Source: Lutraria lutraria
Lineage: Eukaryota > Mollusca > Bivalvia > Venerida > Mactridae
DNA length: 64,000 nt
NCBI GenBank assembly: GCA_964023205.1
Contig: OZ026845.1
Span: 1,436,001-1,500,000 of the forward strand
Reading direction: 5' to 3'
Shown: in pieces, positions 1-10,350 of the stretch
How positions within the stretch are numbered: the first letter of the stretch is position 1
How the letters are laid out: each line of letters begins with the position of its first letter
The notes under the pieces: model-generated
What the model saw: only the letters and a program-made list of their open reading frames with translations
Told to the model about the DNA's origin: nothing
Database searches by the model: none
Position numbers and translations under genes: made by a program

Positions 1-182
1 CAGCATTATCCTGGAATTCCCAAAATACTGATTTATTGATAACTATGTTTACATCTTAGTCATTCCATCAAAGATAAATATTAGAATAGACTGCAATTTG
101 TCAAACACAAAATTACTCCTAAAAACAAAGAACCTTGTTAATCATTGATAAAGGTTATGGATTTTTTAAAGTTTGGGCATGT

Positions 183-945
183 TTTCATGTGTATGTTGTC
201 ATGTGTAAACCATATCATGTGTGTATTGTGTCATGTGTGTACATGATCATGTGTATATTGTGTCATGTGTATATGTTGTCATGTATGTACATGGTCATGT
301 GTGTATTGTGTCATGTATGTACATGGTCATGTGTATATTGTGTCATGTGTATATGTTGTCATGTATGTACATGACCATGTATGTATTGTGTCATGTATGT
401 ACATGGTCATGTGTATATTGTGTCATGTGTATATGTTGTCATGTATGTACATGGTCATGTGTTTATGTTGTCATGTATGTATATGGTCATGTATGTACAT
501 GGTCATGTGTATATTGTGTCATGTGTATATGTTGTCATGTATGTACATGGTCATGTGTTTATGTTGTCATGTATGTATATTGTCATATGTGTATATTGTC
601 ATGTATGTATGTTGTCATGTGCATAAATTGTCATGTGCATAAATTGTCATGTATGTATGTTGTCATATGTGTATATTGTCATGTGTGTATGTTGTCATGT
701 GTGTATATTGTCATGTGTGTATGTTGTCATATGTGTATATTGTCATGTGTGTATGTTGTCATGTGTGTACATTGTCATGTGCATAAATTGTCATGTGTGT
801 ATATTGTCATGTGTGTACATTATCATGTGTGTATATTGTCATGTGCATAAATTGTCATGTGTGTATATTGTCATGTGTGTACATTGTCATGTGTGTATAT
901 TGTCATGTGTGTATATTGTTATGTGTGTATAATCATGTAATGTGT
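183..945. repeat. 16-bp minisatellite array
   Basis: About 47 head-to-tail units of 16 bp fill this stretch. Typical units are TCATGTGTGTATATTG, TCATGTATGTACATGG and TCATGTGCATAAATTG. The left two thirds mixes several variants in higher-order order, while the right third is more uniform. Because 16 is not a multiple of three, all frames stay open and give long Cys/His/Met/Val-rich ORFs that are artefacts. The array lies in or beyond the intron following the 1004-1069 exon of the ARB2A homologue. Confidence 0.95.
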
Positions 946-1003
946 GGTCTTAATACAGAAGTAGTTGATAGGTGAGTTTTATTGTATCACCTAAATTACT
1001 TAC

Positions 1004-1069
1004 AGGAATGTATTTTCTTTGTAACTTGCAGTCTGTTTCTAACAAACTGTAAATCTTTTCTGTGATAAT
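1004..1069 (-). CDS. ARB2A: ARB2A homologue, coding exon 4
   Basis: This 66-nt exon has acceptor ATTTTTCAG and donor GTAAGTAA, phase 0 to 0. It encodes IITEKIYSLLETDCKLQR followed by KYIP. A naive ORF reads through both intron boundaries, but the splice sites and the family match mark the real limits. Confidence 0.92.
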
Positions 1070-3720
1070 CTGAAAAATAAATAATACAGTGTAATAATGA
1101 TTAAACAACACCATGTACCTGTAGAACATTGACATAAAACAATTAAAAGAAATAAATCAGAGGCCAAAAAAGTTAAGTACATGTATTTATCTCACCTCCC
1201 CAATAGCATTGTAATGTTTCTGGTTGTAGATTGGGTTATCTTCTTCTACTTGAAACTTGAATGGTTCTTCATCATCAATGGATCTCATTTGACCATCTGA
1301 AGAAATACCGGTATATTTAATTCTTTGAATATGAAGGGAAAATTGTTGAACTCCTGATTATAAGGTTAACTTGTTTGTAGGCAAAAGTTTGCAAGCAGTG
1401 CCAACACTTGTCTGTTCACAGCCTCAGTGAGAGCTATCCAGGTATGAAGATTCATGTTTCCACCTCATAGTTTCTGAGTAATGAGCTACATTAAAGTTTT
1501 TGCATGACGCAGACACTGCAGTGCTCACAACAGCTTGACTTTTTCTTTAAAAACAGCCAAGCTAAAAATGTAGATAAAAAAGATTCTCATAAGAGAAAAT
1601 TATTAAAATAGAGATTTTTTGGGGGCGAATTTATAGCCGAAATTCGGTCATATTCCCTATGGAAAATAGTATCTTTTATTCCCAATTAACACAAACAAAA
1701 ATTCCCAATCCCCCCAAAAAAAAATTTCATCAAGTTCATCAACATCACTATTGGTAGTACATACCTTTTTCTTCTACTGCTCTATGGGAGAATAAGTAGA
1801 ATAAGTTGAATATTACAAAAATTGTAATTATACATTTTTCCCAATTTTGAATAAAACACTGCGAAAATTCCTAATCCCACGGGTATGGGTCAAATTCCCA
1901 AAATACCGGAAAAAACCCTGATAGAGCGTAATAATTCTCAAAACAGAAAATTCTTAAAAGTAAGAATTTCTGGAAAATATCAGAAAGAAGATAAAGGAAT
2001 TGGTTGACAGTCTGCAATTTTATCCTAGAAAAGAATATTACACTGACTTACTGTATGATAAATCATAGTGAAACATATATCTCAGTTTCAAAACTTACCT
2101 TTATTGAAATAGTAGCCAAATCCTTCAAGACTATCAGAAAAGTCATACTGTGGGTCTGTAATATATAAATTTTACTTGAATTATCATTCATCCACAGGTA
2201 ACTGTATCATGAATCGATTATAAAAATATGAAAAAAAAAATATATATATATATATATTTATTACTATATTAACATAGTTAATATAGTAATAATTTTTTTT
2301 TTTTTTTTTCATATTTTTATAATCGATTCATGATACAGTTACCTGTGCATTCATCAGTATGTAATTAAACTTACAGATAATAATCAAATAAATACTGGCA
2401 TAACAAAAATTATATGCTTATATATTCTCAAATACATGTATGTACTATGCAATGTATTTTTAAGGCCATCAATAAAGGGAGAAAGAAAAGCAATATATCT
2501 AGATTATAGTCCCTTTAAAATTTAAATAAAGGACTAGGGAGAAAATAGCTACCGGTATGTATCTGGAGCATAGTCCCTTTAAATAAGAGAGAAATAAACT
2601 ATCTGGAATATAGTCCCTTTAAATAAGAGGGAAAAAGGGCATAAATCTGGATCATAGTCCCTTTAAATAAGAGGGAAAAACCAGTAACAATCATATATAT
2701 CTGCCTATCACAATAGGAATTTCAATGATTATTATCTGCAAATATCATCAGTAAAGTTAATTCCTTGAAACCATAATTACGCAACTTCGTAAACAATTCA
2801 GAGAAACTTAGCATCTACATGAAGTCATTTAAAACCCATTTACACAGTAAGTGCTTGAATAAGGCTAAATATTATATTTGTTTTTATGTCTTAAATGCAT
2901 CTCAAAAAAAAATATGATAAATACAAGAAAATTTCTATACAGCCTCACAGCACAAACTTATTATATACAATTTATGTACAGTGCAACCTCTGTAGAGCAA
3001 CACCCTGTTGTAGCTGCAAACATTGGCTGTTGTATAGAGGTTATTGCTCTACAGAGGTTAAAATAGTAAATATCAGTTTAGGGAAATTTTGAAGGTGTTG
3101 TTATCGAGAGGTTGATGCTCTACAGAGGGCCGCTCTGGAGAGGTTTTACTGTAGTTAAAAAGTTACAGAGATTTGGAGATAAGAAACAGATATGGTTGGC
3201 CAAGGGAGGTATATTTTATCTTTCAGAATTCATAAGACCCATCTCCATGGTCCAGTGGTTAATTAAGGTCATTGACTTCAAATCACAGTAACCTCTCACT
3301 GATACAGGGTCGTGGGTTCGAGCTCAGCTACCGACCATGTATCTTTATGTGAGAAAGTAGGCAGATGCTTATGGAGGGAGTCTAGTACTGTGGTTTGTCC
3401 ATCTAATTTGACTCTGACTGTTGAAAAGGGGCATAAAACTCAAACAAATCAACATTCATAGATAAACACAGTTTAATTTTTGTACTAATGTAGAAAATTA
3501 TGCTATTTTTTGCACCAATCTTAAACAAGTTAATTTTTTAACAAATCTAAAAAACACTGTGTTTAATTTTTGGGCTCATTTAGAAAGACACTTATCTAAC
3601 ACAATGCTAAACTATATATGACATAAATACAGGAATACTGGTTAATATCAAGGAATTCTTTCATGGCCAAAATACATAAAAGTTAATTAAATAATTTATT
3701 GCCATACCTTCGTCCGCCAT
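1004..3720 (-). CDS. ARB2A: ARB2A (FAM172A) homologue, first four exons, 3' part outside window
   Basis: Four minus-strand exons (3729-3708 with the ATG at 3720-3718, 2155-2099, 1296-1196, 1069-1004) join in perfect phase to give 79 residues. The protein starts MADEDPQYDFSD, continues SLEGFGYYFNKDGQMRSI and later NPIYNQKHYNAIGE, and ends IITEKIYSLLETDCKLQRK-YIP. This lines up with the N-terminus of human FAM172A/ARB2A (SLDEFGYNFNEEGQLRHI, then NQKRYEALGE, then IITKYVYELLEKDCNLKK). The family has an Arb2-type alpha/beta-hydrolase-like fold. In vertebrates it is reported to act in the nucleus in co-transcriptional splicing control with AGO2 and CHD7; the fission yeast relative Arb2 belongs to an Argonaute chaperone complex. 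Only the region before the hydrolase-like core is here, so catalytic residues cannot be judged. All donors are GTAAGT, GTGAG or GTATGG and all acceptors end in CAG. The remainder of the gene must lie left of base 1. Confidence 0.93.
1196..1296 (-). CDS. ARB2A: ARB2A homologue, coding exon 3
   Basis: This 101-nt exon has acceptor TTCTTCAG and donor GTGAGA, phase 1 in and phase 0 out. It encodes the acidic stretch GQMRSIDDEEPFKF-QVEED and then NPIYNQKHYNAIGE. The NQKxYxAxGE ending is the clearest match to vertebrate ARB2A. Confidence 0.93.
1394..1568. repeat. Interspersed repeat, copy 1 of 2
   Basis: This sequence shares a long diverged match with 4019-4205: ...TCTGTTCAC..CCTCAGT..GATCTATCCA, then TGAGCTACATTAAAGTTTTT, then the TTTTTCTTTAAAACAG tail. 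Both copies are in introns of the ARB2A homologue in the same orientation. I cannot assign a class, as no TIR or tRNA box is evident. Confidence 0.6.
2099..2155 (-). CDS. ARB2A: ARB2A homologue, coding exon 2
   Basis: This 57-nt exon is flanked by acceptor ATATTACAG and donor GTAAGT, phase 1 in and phase 1 out. It encodes (D)PQYDFSDSLEGFGYYFNK. The SLEGFGYYFN block is the conserved N-terminal motif of the family. Confidence 0.92.
2193..2347. repeat. Perfect foldback (hairpin) element
   Basis: A 155-bp palindrome. The left arm begins CACAGGTAACTGTATCATG and the right arm ends with its exact complement. The arms continue through an ATCGATTATAAAAATATGAA segment, a poly-A/poly-T block, and a core of TTATTACTATATTAAC facing GTTAATATAGTAATAA. 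Transcribed from either strand it would form a long hairpin. It lies within the intron between coding exons 1 and 2. Confidence 0.85.
2497..2685. repeat. Short tandem repeat of a TAGTCCCTTTAAA block
   Basis: Four copies of TAGTCCCTTTAAA at 2507, 2571, 2611 and 2655 are separated by related AATAAGAGGGAAAAA spacers. The period is 40-64 bp. It lies in the intron upstream of coding exon 2. Confidence 0.75.
2979..3151 (-). mobile_element. Pogo/Tigger-like MITE, copy A
   Basis: TA-flanked element with ends CAGTGCAACCTCTGTAGAGC and ...GAGAGGTTTTACTG. It is one of eight related copies in the window; see the finding on this family. The interior has the GAGGTTAAAATAGT motif of the minus-orientation copies. 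Confidence 0.8.
3240..3440 (+). mobile_element. tRNA-derived SINE
   Basis: The 5' part looks like a tRNA gene, with an A-box-like segment (ATGGTCCAGTGGTTAA) and a B box (GGGTTCGAGCTC). The body ends with GGGGCATAAAACTCAAACAA, a tail style common in mollusc SINEs. There is no long ORF. Confidence 0.7.
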
Positions 3721-3729
3721 GATTATCTC
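3708..3729 (-). CDS. ARB2A: ARB2A homologue, start-codon exon
   Basis: Acceptor TTTTACAG, nine 5'-UTR bases, then ATG GCG GAC GAA G and donor GTATGG. This encodes MADE plus the first base of Asp5 (phase 1). The acceptor directly before the ATG means there is at least one upstream non-coding exon. The start is chosen because it is in phase with the next exon. Confidence 0.85.
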
Positions 3730-4018
3730 CTGTAAAACAGACAAAAAATAAATATAAATTTCAAGAATGTATCATGAAAGAATATTTCCAATCATATTAC
3801 CATTGTTGATAGAAAACCACTTAGTTTAAGGTATAATCCATATCTTAATAATATATAAACAAATAAAATGGAATGAAAGATTTTATTCGAATTTATATTC
3901 TTATAAATATGTTTATATAATTATTTTAATATAATTATTCTATTCAAGAACTTCAGCCAAACTAATGCTGCTCTCTCAATTTTAAAAAGAAATTCCAAAC
4001 TTAAAGTCAACTACAACA

Positions 4019-4205
4019 AGAGGTGCTAACGCTCGTCTGTTCACCGTCTCAGTAAGATCTATCCACCAATGAAGTTCCATGTTGCTGCCTTTTATGGATT
4101 CTGAGTTATGAGCTACATTAAAGTTTTTGCACGCCACAGACGCCACAGTGATCACAATAGCTCAACTTTTTCTTTTAAAACAGACGAGCTTAAAAAAGTA
4201 TTTTC
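4019..4205. repeat. Interspersed repeat, copy 2 of 2
   Basis: Diverged partner of the 1394-1568 repeat, in the same orientation. It starts GCTAACGCTCGTCTGTTCAC and ends with a TTTTTCTTTTAAAACAG tract. Confidence 0.6.
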
Positions 4206-5400
4206 CACCCAAACAGGTTTTTTTCTATACAAAGTGCTGTTTGTCCAATACTAAGTGTTGTAGAAAGCAGATTATATAATAATGGTTGAAGGACAATTCT
4301 GTAATGTTAACACTAGATAGCCTGTCGACAGCCATCATTTTAAGACCTAATTAACTGTTAAGCGGCAATATTTCCTTAGCAATAAATTGGCAGCTACTTG
4401 AGAAAAGTAAAGCGTAGACATATATCAATAATCCAAGCATATGCAAAGTGAGACTGAGGTACAGAATTGGTCAAGGTGTTCCAAATACATGAAATACAGT
4501 GGTTAGGATACTTTTACCATGGTATCATCCTGAAAACAATATACATGTATTTAAGAAAGGTAGGACCAAGAAAAAATAGTTGTGTTTCCGGTAAAAAACC
4601 TACAGCTATAAAGATAAAAAAAATGCTTAGAAAGAAAAGTAGTGTAAGCTACCTACCCTATTTGTTTTGGTAAAGAAAAAAAAACAGAAACGCAACTATT
4701 TTTTCTGGCCTTATTACGACACTGAACACCGATTTTATCTTGAAAATAAGGTTATAGTATAAATTATCCTAATTTTATTTATTTCAATGAGAATTAAAGC
4801 AACAACATGTACTCAAGTGAATTCAAGCCGCAATACCACAGCCCAAAGCATTTAACAATCAGCTGAAAGGTCTAAATCACTGTGGTAAAGAGGTTAGAAG
4901 ATATTATTCGATTATAAAAAATGACATATAAAAGTTGCTTTCACTCTAATAAAAGCAGACTCGGCTCAAAATCTCTGAATCACTCTCTTATATGGTGGCC
5001 AGTAAAGAAAATATTTACGGCCAAATCTTTTTCTAGCAATACATAAGATCTGTACTACATGTAGATAAATGCAGCCTGATTCATGAAATTAAAAGCAAGC
5101 CTAAGATTAAGAAAAGGAGAAAATCATAAAACAAATGATAAAGAAAAGGCTCAAATGATATGAAACATCAAATAGTAAAAAATGTACATGAAAAATGTCA
5201 CTTGTGCATATCTATCAGCCAATAAGCAGTATCTATTTACCTCAGTGACATTGACTAGCAAAGACTACATAAATTGAAGTTATATGTAAACTGAATTGTT
5301 CTCAATGACTAATTACATGGTAGATACAAAATACATTAACAATCAGAATTACACTAATTGTTAACATTAAACATATCATGAAATCAATTTATTTATTTAT
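4206..5400. other. No gene seen
   Basis: AT-rich sequence upstream of the ARB2A start-codon exon, presumably its 5'-UTR intron or intergenic DNA. I see no spliceable ORF, RNA gene or clear repeat. Confidence 0.5.
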
Positions 5401-5401
5401 C

Positions 5402-5668
5402 TGGGTTAAACGCCATTTATCAACAATTGTTCATTTATATACGGGGATCAATTCACCAAACGAAGTTTCCTGGACCATATTCTGACCAGTACTAACTTAC
5501 CCTTCCACTAGGAACTGGCAACTTCTCCAAATGTGTACAAAAACCAACATTGTTTGGGTTGCCAAAATTTTCATGGAATATATGACCTGCCGTGGCGTGA
5601 CCTAGAATTGAACCTGGATCGCCGGGTTACAAATCCAGCGTACTAGCCACTTGACCACGGGTGACCGC
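5402..5668 (-). mobile_element. tRNA-derived SINE, minus strand
   Basis: Read on the minus strand it opens with a tRNA-like head: A box TGGTCAAGTGGCTAGTACG and B box GGTTCAATTCTAGG. Its far end is GGCGTTTAACCC. A second copy of the same family is at 30778-31010 (shared ACCAGTACTAA.TTACNCTTCC block). Confidence 0.75.
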
Positions 5669-6582
5669 CTTTATAAAAATGGGGCTATATGATATGAATT
5701 ATATATATTTGATATAATGTATGTATTCTTTCAATATTAATTAATTCATTAACATATAAAGCAGTCAAGATCCAGTTAGCTGAAGAAAATCTTTATAAGC
5801 AGAATACAGAGTGATAGATTTTTAACCAGAAACCAATTTAATACCTTAATCCAACTGAAGAAGGCACCCATGATTGTAGTCTGTACAATCTGTGTAATAA
5901 TACATTATAAATAGGAGGTAAATAATAAACATACACCAGTTTAATAACTTTATCACACTAGCAATACTTATTTCACACAAAGTCTTACAATATTTGTGCC
6001 TTACAGCCCTGTCCCCTAGATCATTTTTGGCGGATAAAGTAGTTAAGGGGGTAAAAGGTTTATCAATTGAAAATCAATTTCTGTCTGTATAATTTACAAT
6101 TAATTTTACAATAACAAGAACTATAGAACTCTTACATGATTAAAATCCTCAATAGAGGGGTAAATAATATCTGATACGAGACTCTTAAAAATTATTCTAA
6201 CACAAATTGGTTATATTTAATAATATGAGAAAAAAAGTTCTAGGTTAAAAGTAAATTTAAAAAAAATAGGTTGTGACAAACTTCCAGCATTTATAATCAC
6301 CCAGTATTATGGAACAACATGGTCATGTTGCAGAGCGAGTTAAATTTGAATACAATGTAGTTCTGAATCACCATGCTTTGATGGTCACTCTAGCCAGATA
6401 TGCTAGCCCCTGCTCTAGCTGAATTCCTGTTTTATCAGACAGCAGCAATAATATTTGCTGATTGTCTTAATAATGTTTAAATATATCTAGCGCTATCAAC
6501 AATGAATACATTAAGCTTCTATGATTAATTGGCAGGAAACCAAAAAGCAAAAATGTATGTAATAGGAGGAGGGAAATAATGT

Positions 6583-6656
6583 ACCCAATGAGGGACTCAA
6601 ACCCAAGACCTTTTGATTGCATGTCAGATACCCTATACCAACTGAGCAAATTGGCC
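6583..6656 (-). repeat. tRNA-like SINE head or tRNA pseudogene
   Basis: On the minus strand this 74-nt segment has a near-complete cloverleaf pattern: acceptor GGCCAAT against ATTGGGT, a D-arm TTGCTCAGTTGGTA, and a B box GGGTTTGAGTCCC. The anticodon stem is imperfect, and GCA can be read in the loop only by forcing U33. A decayed tRNA-derived repeat is more likely than a working tRNA. Confidence 0.5.
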
Positions 6657-6768
6657 TGGATAATATCACAGCCAATTTCTTTATACAATTACAAATACTA
6701 TATAAACCATACTGCTACAAGTATTTAACTTTTCAGTCCAGCTGTGCTAGAATTTAGTATAGTTGAAC

Positions 6769-8524
6769 CAAGGACTTACATACATACATGGATTCGCAAA
6801 GTTCTGCTAAAAATAGCTCAAACGATATCGAGAGACGATCCCACAATGCATTGCTATATATTCGGCAATGTCCGAGAGCTGTAATCGGGTGTTTACGAAC
6901 TTGATTATACTAAAAAAACTCTGGCAATTGGGCACGGGAAATTGGTTAAGGATGTAACAAATTCATTAAAGATATATTGAGATACATTTATAATCCACAA
7001 TGTCTAAGTATAAGCATTGAAAAAGGCATCAGTCAAACATTTTAAATTCCAAAATGCCAGACATCTATTATAATCCTTTCGTCTCTGAGATTAAACATTC
7101 GGAATACCATGGATATTTTCGCTGTTGTTAACAAAGGGTCATGTCGCATAAAAAAATACATATAACAAAAAAAATATATATTATTTCATATTTATAGACA
7201 AGGGGTGGAACTCCCACGAAATGAAAATTTGTCAAAATTCTCAGAATATAGGTTCTGTTTAAATGTAGAAACGACGCACAGTACTGATATATATATCCAA
7301 TTAACGACAATTATATACCCTTTCAACTGACCAAAAGATATTTTTTCTAAATGAAGTATTTTAGATATAGCAGACTTAACATTACATCTACTCGCATATA
7401 AAAAAGAATGGGTCTAACACGGCCGTGTAACCGAAGAAATCTAGAAGAATACATGCTAAATTGCAAAAAAAGATGAGCACCTACATATAATTGATGGCAC
7501 ATACAATAACTGACACAAAAATATATTAACCTGCAACAAACATTCAATCACTGGTCAATTACTGATTGTGTAGCGAGTTAAACATAAAAATCCGTATCGA
7601 CAGGTTTATTTACCAGCCATTTTGTCTCAGTGCGCAACATTGTATCAAACAATTTGATTGGACGATACCCCCTTATTCCCGGGTTGAGACTAATTGAGGT
7701 AGTTTTGCGCAATCAAAGCTGGATTACTGATACTTGTTTTGTTTACACCGAAAATTAGAAATCATGAATTTTATGCGTTATTTTGTACTATCTGAAGATT
7801 TTCGCCTTTCCGAAAAAGTTATCAACTTGCACGCTACATTGTTTATAATGTTTATTACTAGACAGCTTTCCGGCGGTAAATTGTTTCCGGCTTACCCTGC
7901 AGTGTGAACGTCAGCTGATTGTGAAAACGGGAACCACAAATGACTAATGAAATGCCTCATTAGAAAACAACAAAATGGCTGCCAATTGAAATAAATTTTG
8001 GCAATTAATATAAAATCTTTGCATAATTAATAAATAAATGACAGGCGATTATTATTTTGTGGAGCAGGAGGATAGATGTAACTTCTATTCAGTTAATATA
8101 CAAAATCGTAATTTCGAGGTCATGCTTGTTATTTAATGTGATTTAGTATGGTAAAAGTGGGTTGCACGGCCGTGTTAGACCAAATTGTATAGCGTATTTC
8201 AAGAGTTCCATCCCTTCTTCTTCAGGATTACAACACTCCTTCAGTTACTGAAGATTATGTGTTGGCGCTGATTCTAAAAAAAATGATAAAATGATCCCTT
8301 GTCTATATAACTATGAAATAATTTTTATAATTTTATTTATGATATTTTTATGTGACATGACCCTTTGGTTGTTAACATTCGGATCATCACGGATATTTTC
8401 GTATTTTCGCTATTGTAAACAAGAGCATGAAATCCCGTTGATTCACATGTCATTACAGCGGGATTTGATTACTTTTAACTGTTAATACGGAAGTTGCGAA
8501 TCCATGTATGTATATAAGTCCTTG
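6769..8524. mobile_element. TIR DNA element (8-bp TSD, hAT-like), with nested insertion
   Basis: The left end CAAGGACTTACATACATACA continues ATGGATTCGCAA and is matched by the inverted right end TTGCGAATCCATGTATGTAT-ATAAGTCCTTG. The 8-bp duplication AGTTGAAC flanks both ends (6761-6768 and 8525-8532). An 8-bp duplication with CA-starting TIRs fits hAT, although the class is inferred because no transposase is present. The left 360 bp and right 150 bp match the second copy at 62026-62530; the middle is a separate nested element. The ORF seen in the 62-kb copy is broken here by a stop and a 2-bp insertion. Confidence 0.88.
7133..8368. mobile_element. Nested TIR element inside the 6.8-kb element
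   Basis: The left end AAAGGGTCATGTCGCATAAA and the right end complement (CC)AAAGGGTCATGTCACATAAA form the TIRs, with similarity continuing about 85 bp to TAGACAAGGG. The 8-bp sequence TTGTTAAC flanks it at 7125-7132 and 8369-8376. A second inverted pair, GGTCTAACACGGCCGTG (7407 onward) and its complement (ending about 8181), lies further in. The 62-kb sister copy lacks this insertion at the matching point. The class is probably again an 8-bp-target element. Confidence 0.8.
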
Positions 8525-8550
8525 AGTTGAACACAATATTTATATCGTCA

Positions 8551-9548
8551 GAGGCCCTAACTGCGCCAATGTCCTAACTGCGCCATCTATCTTGTTTTTA
8601 TCGTAGTCTCGTGACATTTTACCGCACGCGCCAGTGACCGTGTGAATTTTTTTCTATGACGTAATAGATAAACTAGGATGAATATTTGTGTGAAAAAACG
8701 ATTCAAATATATAAATAATTCCATTTCATTTCACTCAACTGTTTTTATGTGTTTTTTCTTAATGCAAAATGGTTTCTACGAAGAATGCCCCTTTTATGCA
8801 CAAATTGTTGGAGTAAAAATGTCTGGAACGCACCGTTTGCAATGTTTCCTGTTGCATCAATAAAAGTCACGTGACCATAGTCGTATTTTAAGGCTGTGCC
8901 TATTCTTATTATTACTTTTTTATCCCTTGTAAATGTTAAGCTTGGTAAGTGATTTGAATCCGTATTTTTATTCTCAATTGTCTCCCGGAACATACAAAGA
9001 TCAAGAAAATATTTTAATGACGCACTCATTCAAGCATTGTTATAGGAGGAATGCGTGGACATAGATAAAAATATGAAAGTAGAGAAATACAACTTAAAAA
9101 TATGGGTTGATTAAATTACAGTGCTCAAATTGGAGAAGTATGGAGAGATGACACATTTTTTTCAGTCCTCACTGTAAACAGGAGGAATAAACTATGTTTA
9201 AAGCTACTCATAATCGATAAAATAGTCTTATAAGTTGAACAATGCATTGTTTTAAGTAAATTCGTTCAAAAACCTATTAACATGAATAACCTTGTCTAAA
9301 TTATTGTAAATGTCAAGACGTCACTCACACATGGCGCAGTTAGGACCAAGAAAAATTGTGGCAGTATATTTGACTCATAATGTGTTTTATGTTACTTTGT
9401 AGTAGAAACGTATTTATGATGGAGGATTTTTCTTGGTATTGAAGTAAATTGGTTATAATTAAGTGGTTAGTAAACAGTTTATATTATATGTAGTGTATTA
9501 ATGTAGCATTTCACAGCTAAAGCTTAGATTGGCGCAGTTTGGGCACTC
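8551..9548. mobile_element. DNA element with doubled TIR motifs
   Basis: The left end has two successive motifs, GAGGCCCTAACTGCGCCAAT and GTCCTAACTGCGCCAT. The right side carries the exact complement ATGGCGCAGTTAGGAC at 9331-9346 and the diverged ATTGGCGCAGTTTGGGCACTC motif at 9528-9548. So each end has an outer and an inner repeat. I found no clear target duplication. A minus-strand ORF inside (9029-8745) includes YDYGHVTFIDAT, which resembles the start of a MULE-type transposase core, but the following residues do not match. Confidence 0.6.
8745..9029 (-). pseudogene. Possible transposase relic (MULE-like FIDAT)
   Basis: This minus-strand open frame of about 94 codons lies inside the 8551-9548 element. 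The segment KVIIRIGTALKYDYGHVTF-IDAT is similar in style to the region carrying the first catalytic Asp of MULE/ZSWIM3-type transposases (ky...v.fiDATy.tt.y.lplf). The residues after it (GNIANGAFQTF) diverge, suggesting decay or coincidence. No other domain is visible. Confidence 0.25.
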
Positions 9549-9996
9549 GAGGATAAATGAAAGCAAGACAGTCACAAAAAAAATCATAAAATAATATGCA
9601 TAAATGATTATACAAAAATAAAACAATTTATGAAGATCATGCTGTGACACTTTTTTATCATAACGTGTTTTACCTAAAATTATCAACAGACAATAGGTAA
9701 GCCATGTAATGTCTTATACATCAATTCAGACACCTGAATAAAACAACATAACAATCTTTGCTTTGTAAAAAATAAAATGCAAGATTTTTACCTTAGCTTT
9801 TCCCGCAACGCAAATGATATCTCGTGAAACGAATAAAATGCAACAGGTCACAAAGAACAATGTTATAACTTTGCTATCTAGCATACGTGATGTCAACACA
9901 TAAATATCCTCTAATTTCTGAAAAATCTACCCTGGAAATTCCAAAGTTATCGTCCGAGGAAATGGATACTTTCACATATTTACGACTCCTGCTTAC

Positions 9997-10050
9997 GCAC
10001 CGGAACCTGCACACGGATCTGTATTCAACATTGCGCTTCCTGTATTTCAG
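9997..10050 (-). other. Candidate non-coding first exon of the ARB2A homologue
   Basis: The ARB2A start-codon exon has an acceptor before its ATG, so a 5'-UTR exon must lie upstream on the minus strand. Here a relatively GC-rich stretch ends TTCCGGTGC and is followed by donor GTAAGC. Nothing else in 3.7-12 kb outside mobile elements looks better, but there is no independent support. Confidence 0.25.
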
Positions 10051-10227
10051 GTAGTCATTATCAGTCCAAATGACAATTGGATGTTAATGAGTCGATGATG
10101 CACCAATCATTTATTTACTTAATAGTGCGAGATCATCTTGGAGATATCATTTTAAACTGCACGAACAATAGACCACAGCAATAGTATAAAAGTACATTCG
10201 TGAATACAGTAGACCTTTGGTGCACTG

Positions 10228-10350
10228 CATCGTGGAACGGGAACCAGTTTACTTAATTGGCTAATTGATTTGTCTCCCTTGTATTGATTGTACACACAAG
10301 ACAACGGGAACCAGATTACCAATTAAGAGCTATAGCAGTTATTTCCCTTC
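10228..10350. repeat. Repeat with two GGGAACCAG blocks
   Basis: TGGAACGGGAACCAGTTTA at 10231 is followed by ACAACGGGAACCAGATTA at 10301, each leading into an AATT-rich stretch and a TTATTTCCCTT or TTGTCTCCCTTG segment. Related blocks occur at 57998 and, inverted, near 28000. It is an interspersed repeat of unknown class. Confidence 0.45.

Noticed and set aside
135..932. Several ORFs rich in Cys, His, Met and Val
   Set aside because: They are translations of the 16-bp minisatellite in different frames.
6583..6656. A functional tRNA gene on the minus strand
   Set aside because: Acceptor and anticodon stems have mismatches and the anticodon loop is irregular. It fits a tRNA-derived repeat better.
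7605..7632. Minus-strand ATGGCTG|GTAAAT that would splice in frame to ARB2A coding exon 2 as an alternative first exon
   Set aside because: It lies inside the nested mobile element 7133-8368, and the start-codon exon at 3708-3729 is in phase and closer. Chance is more likely.
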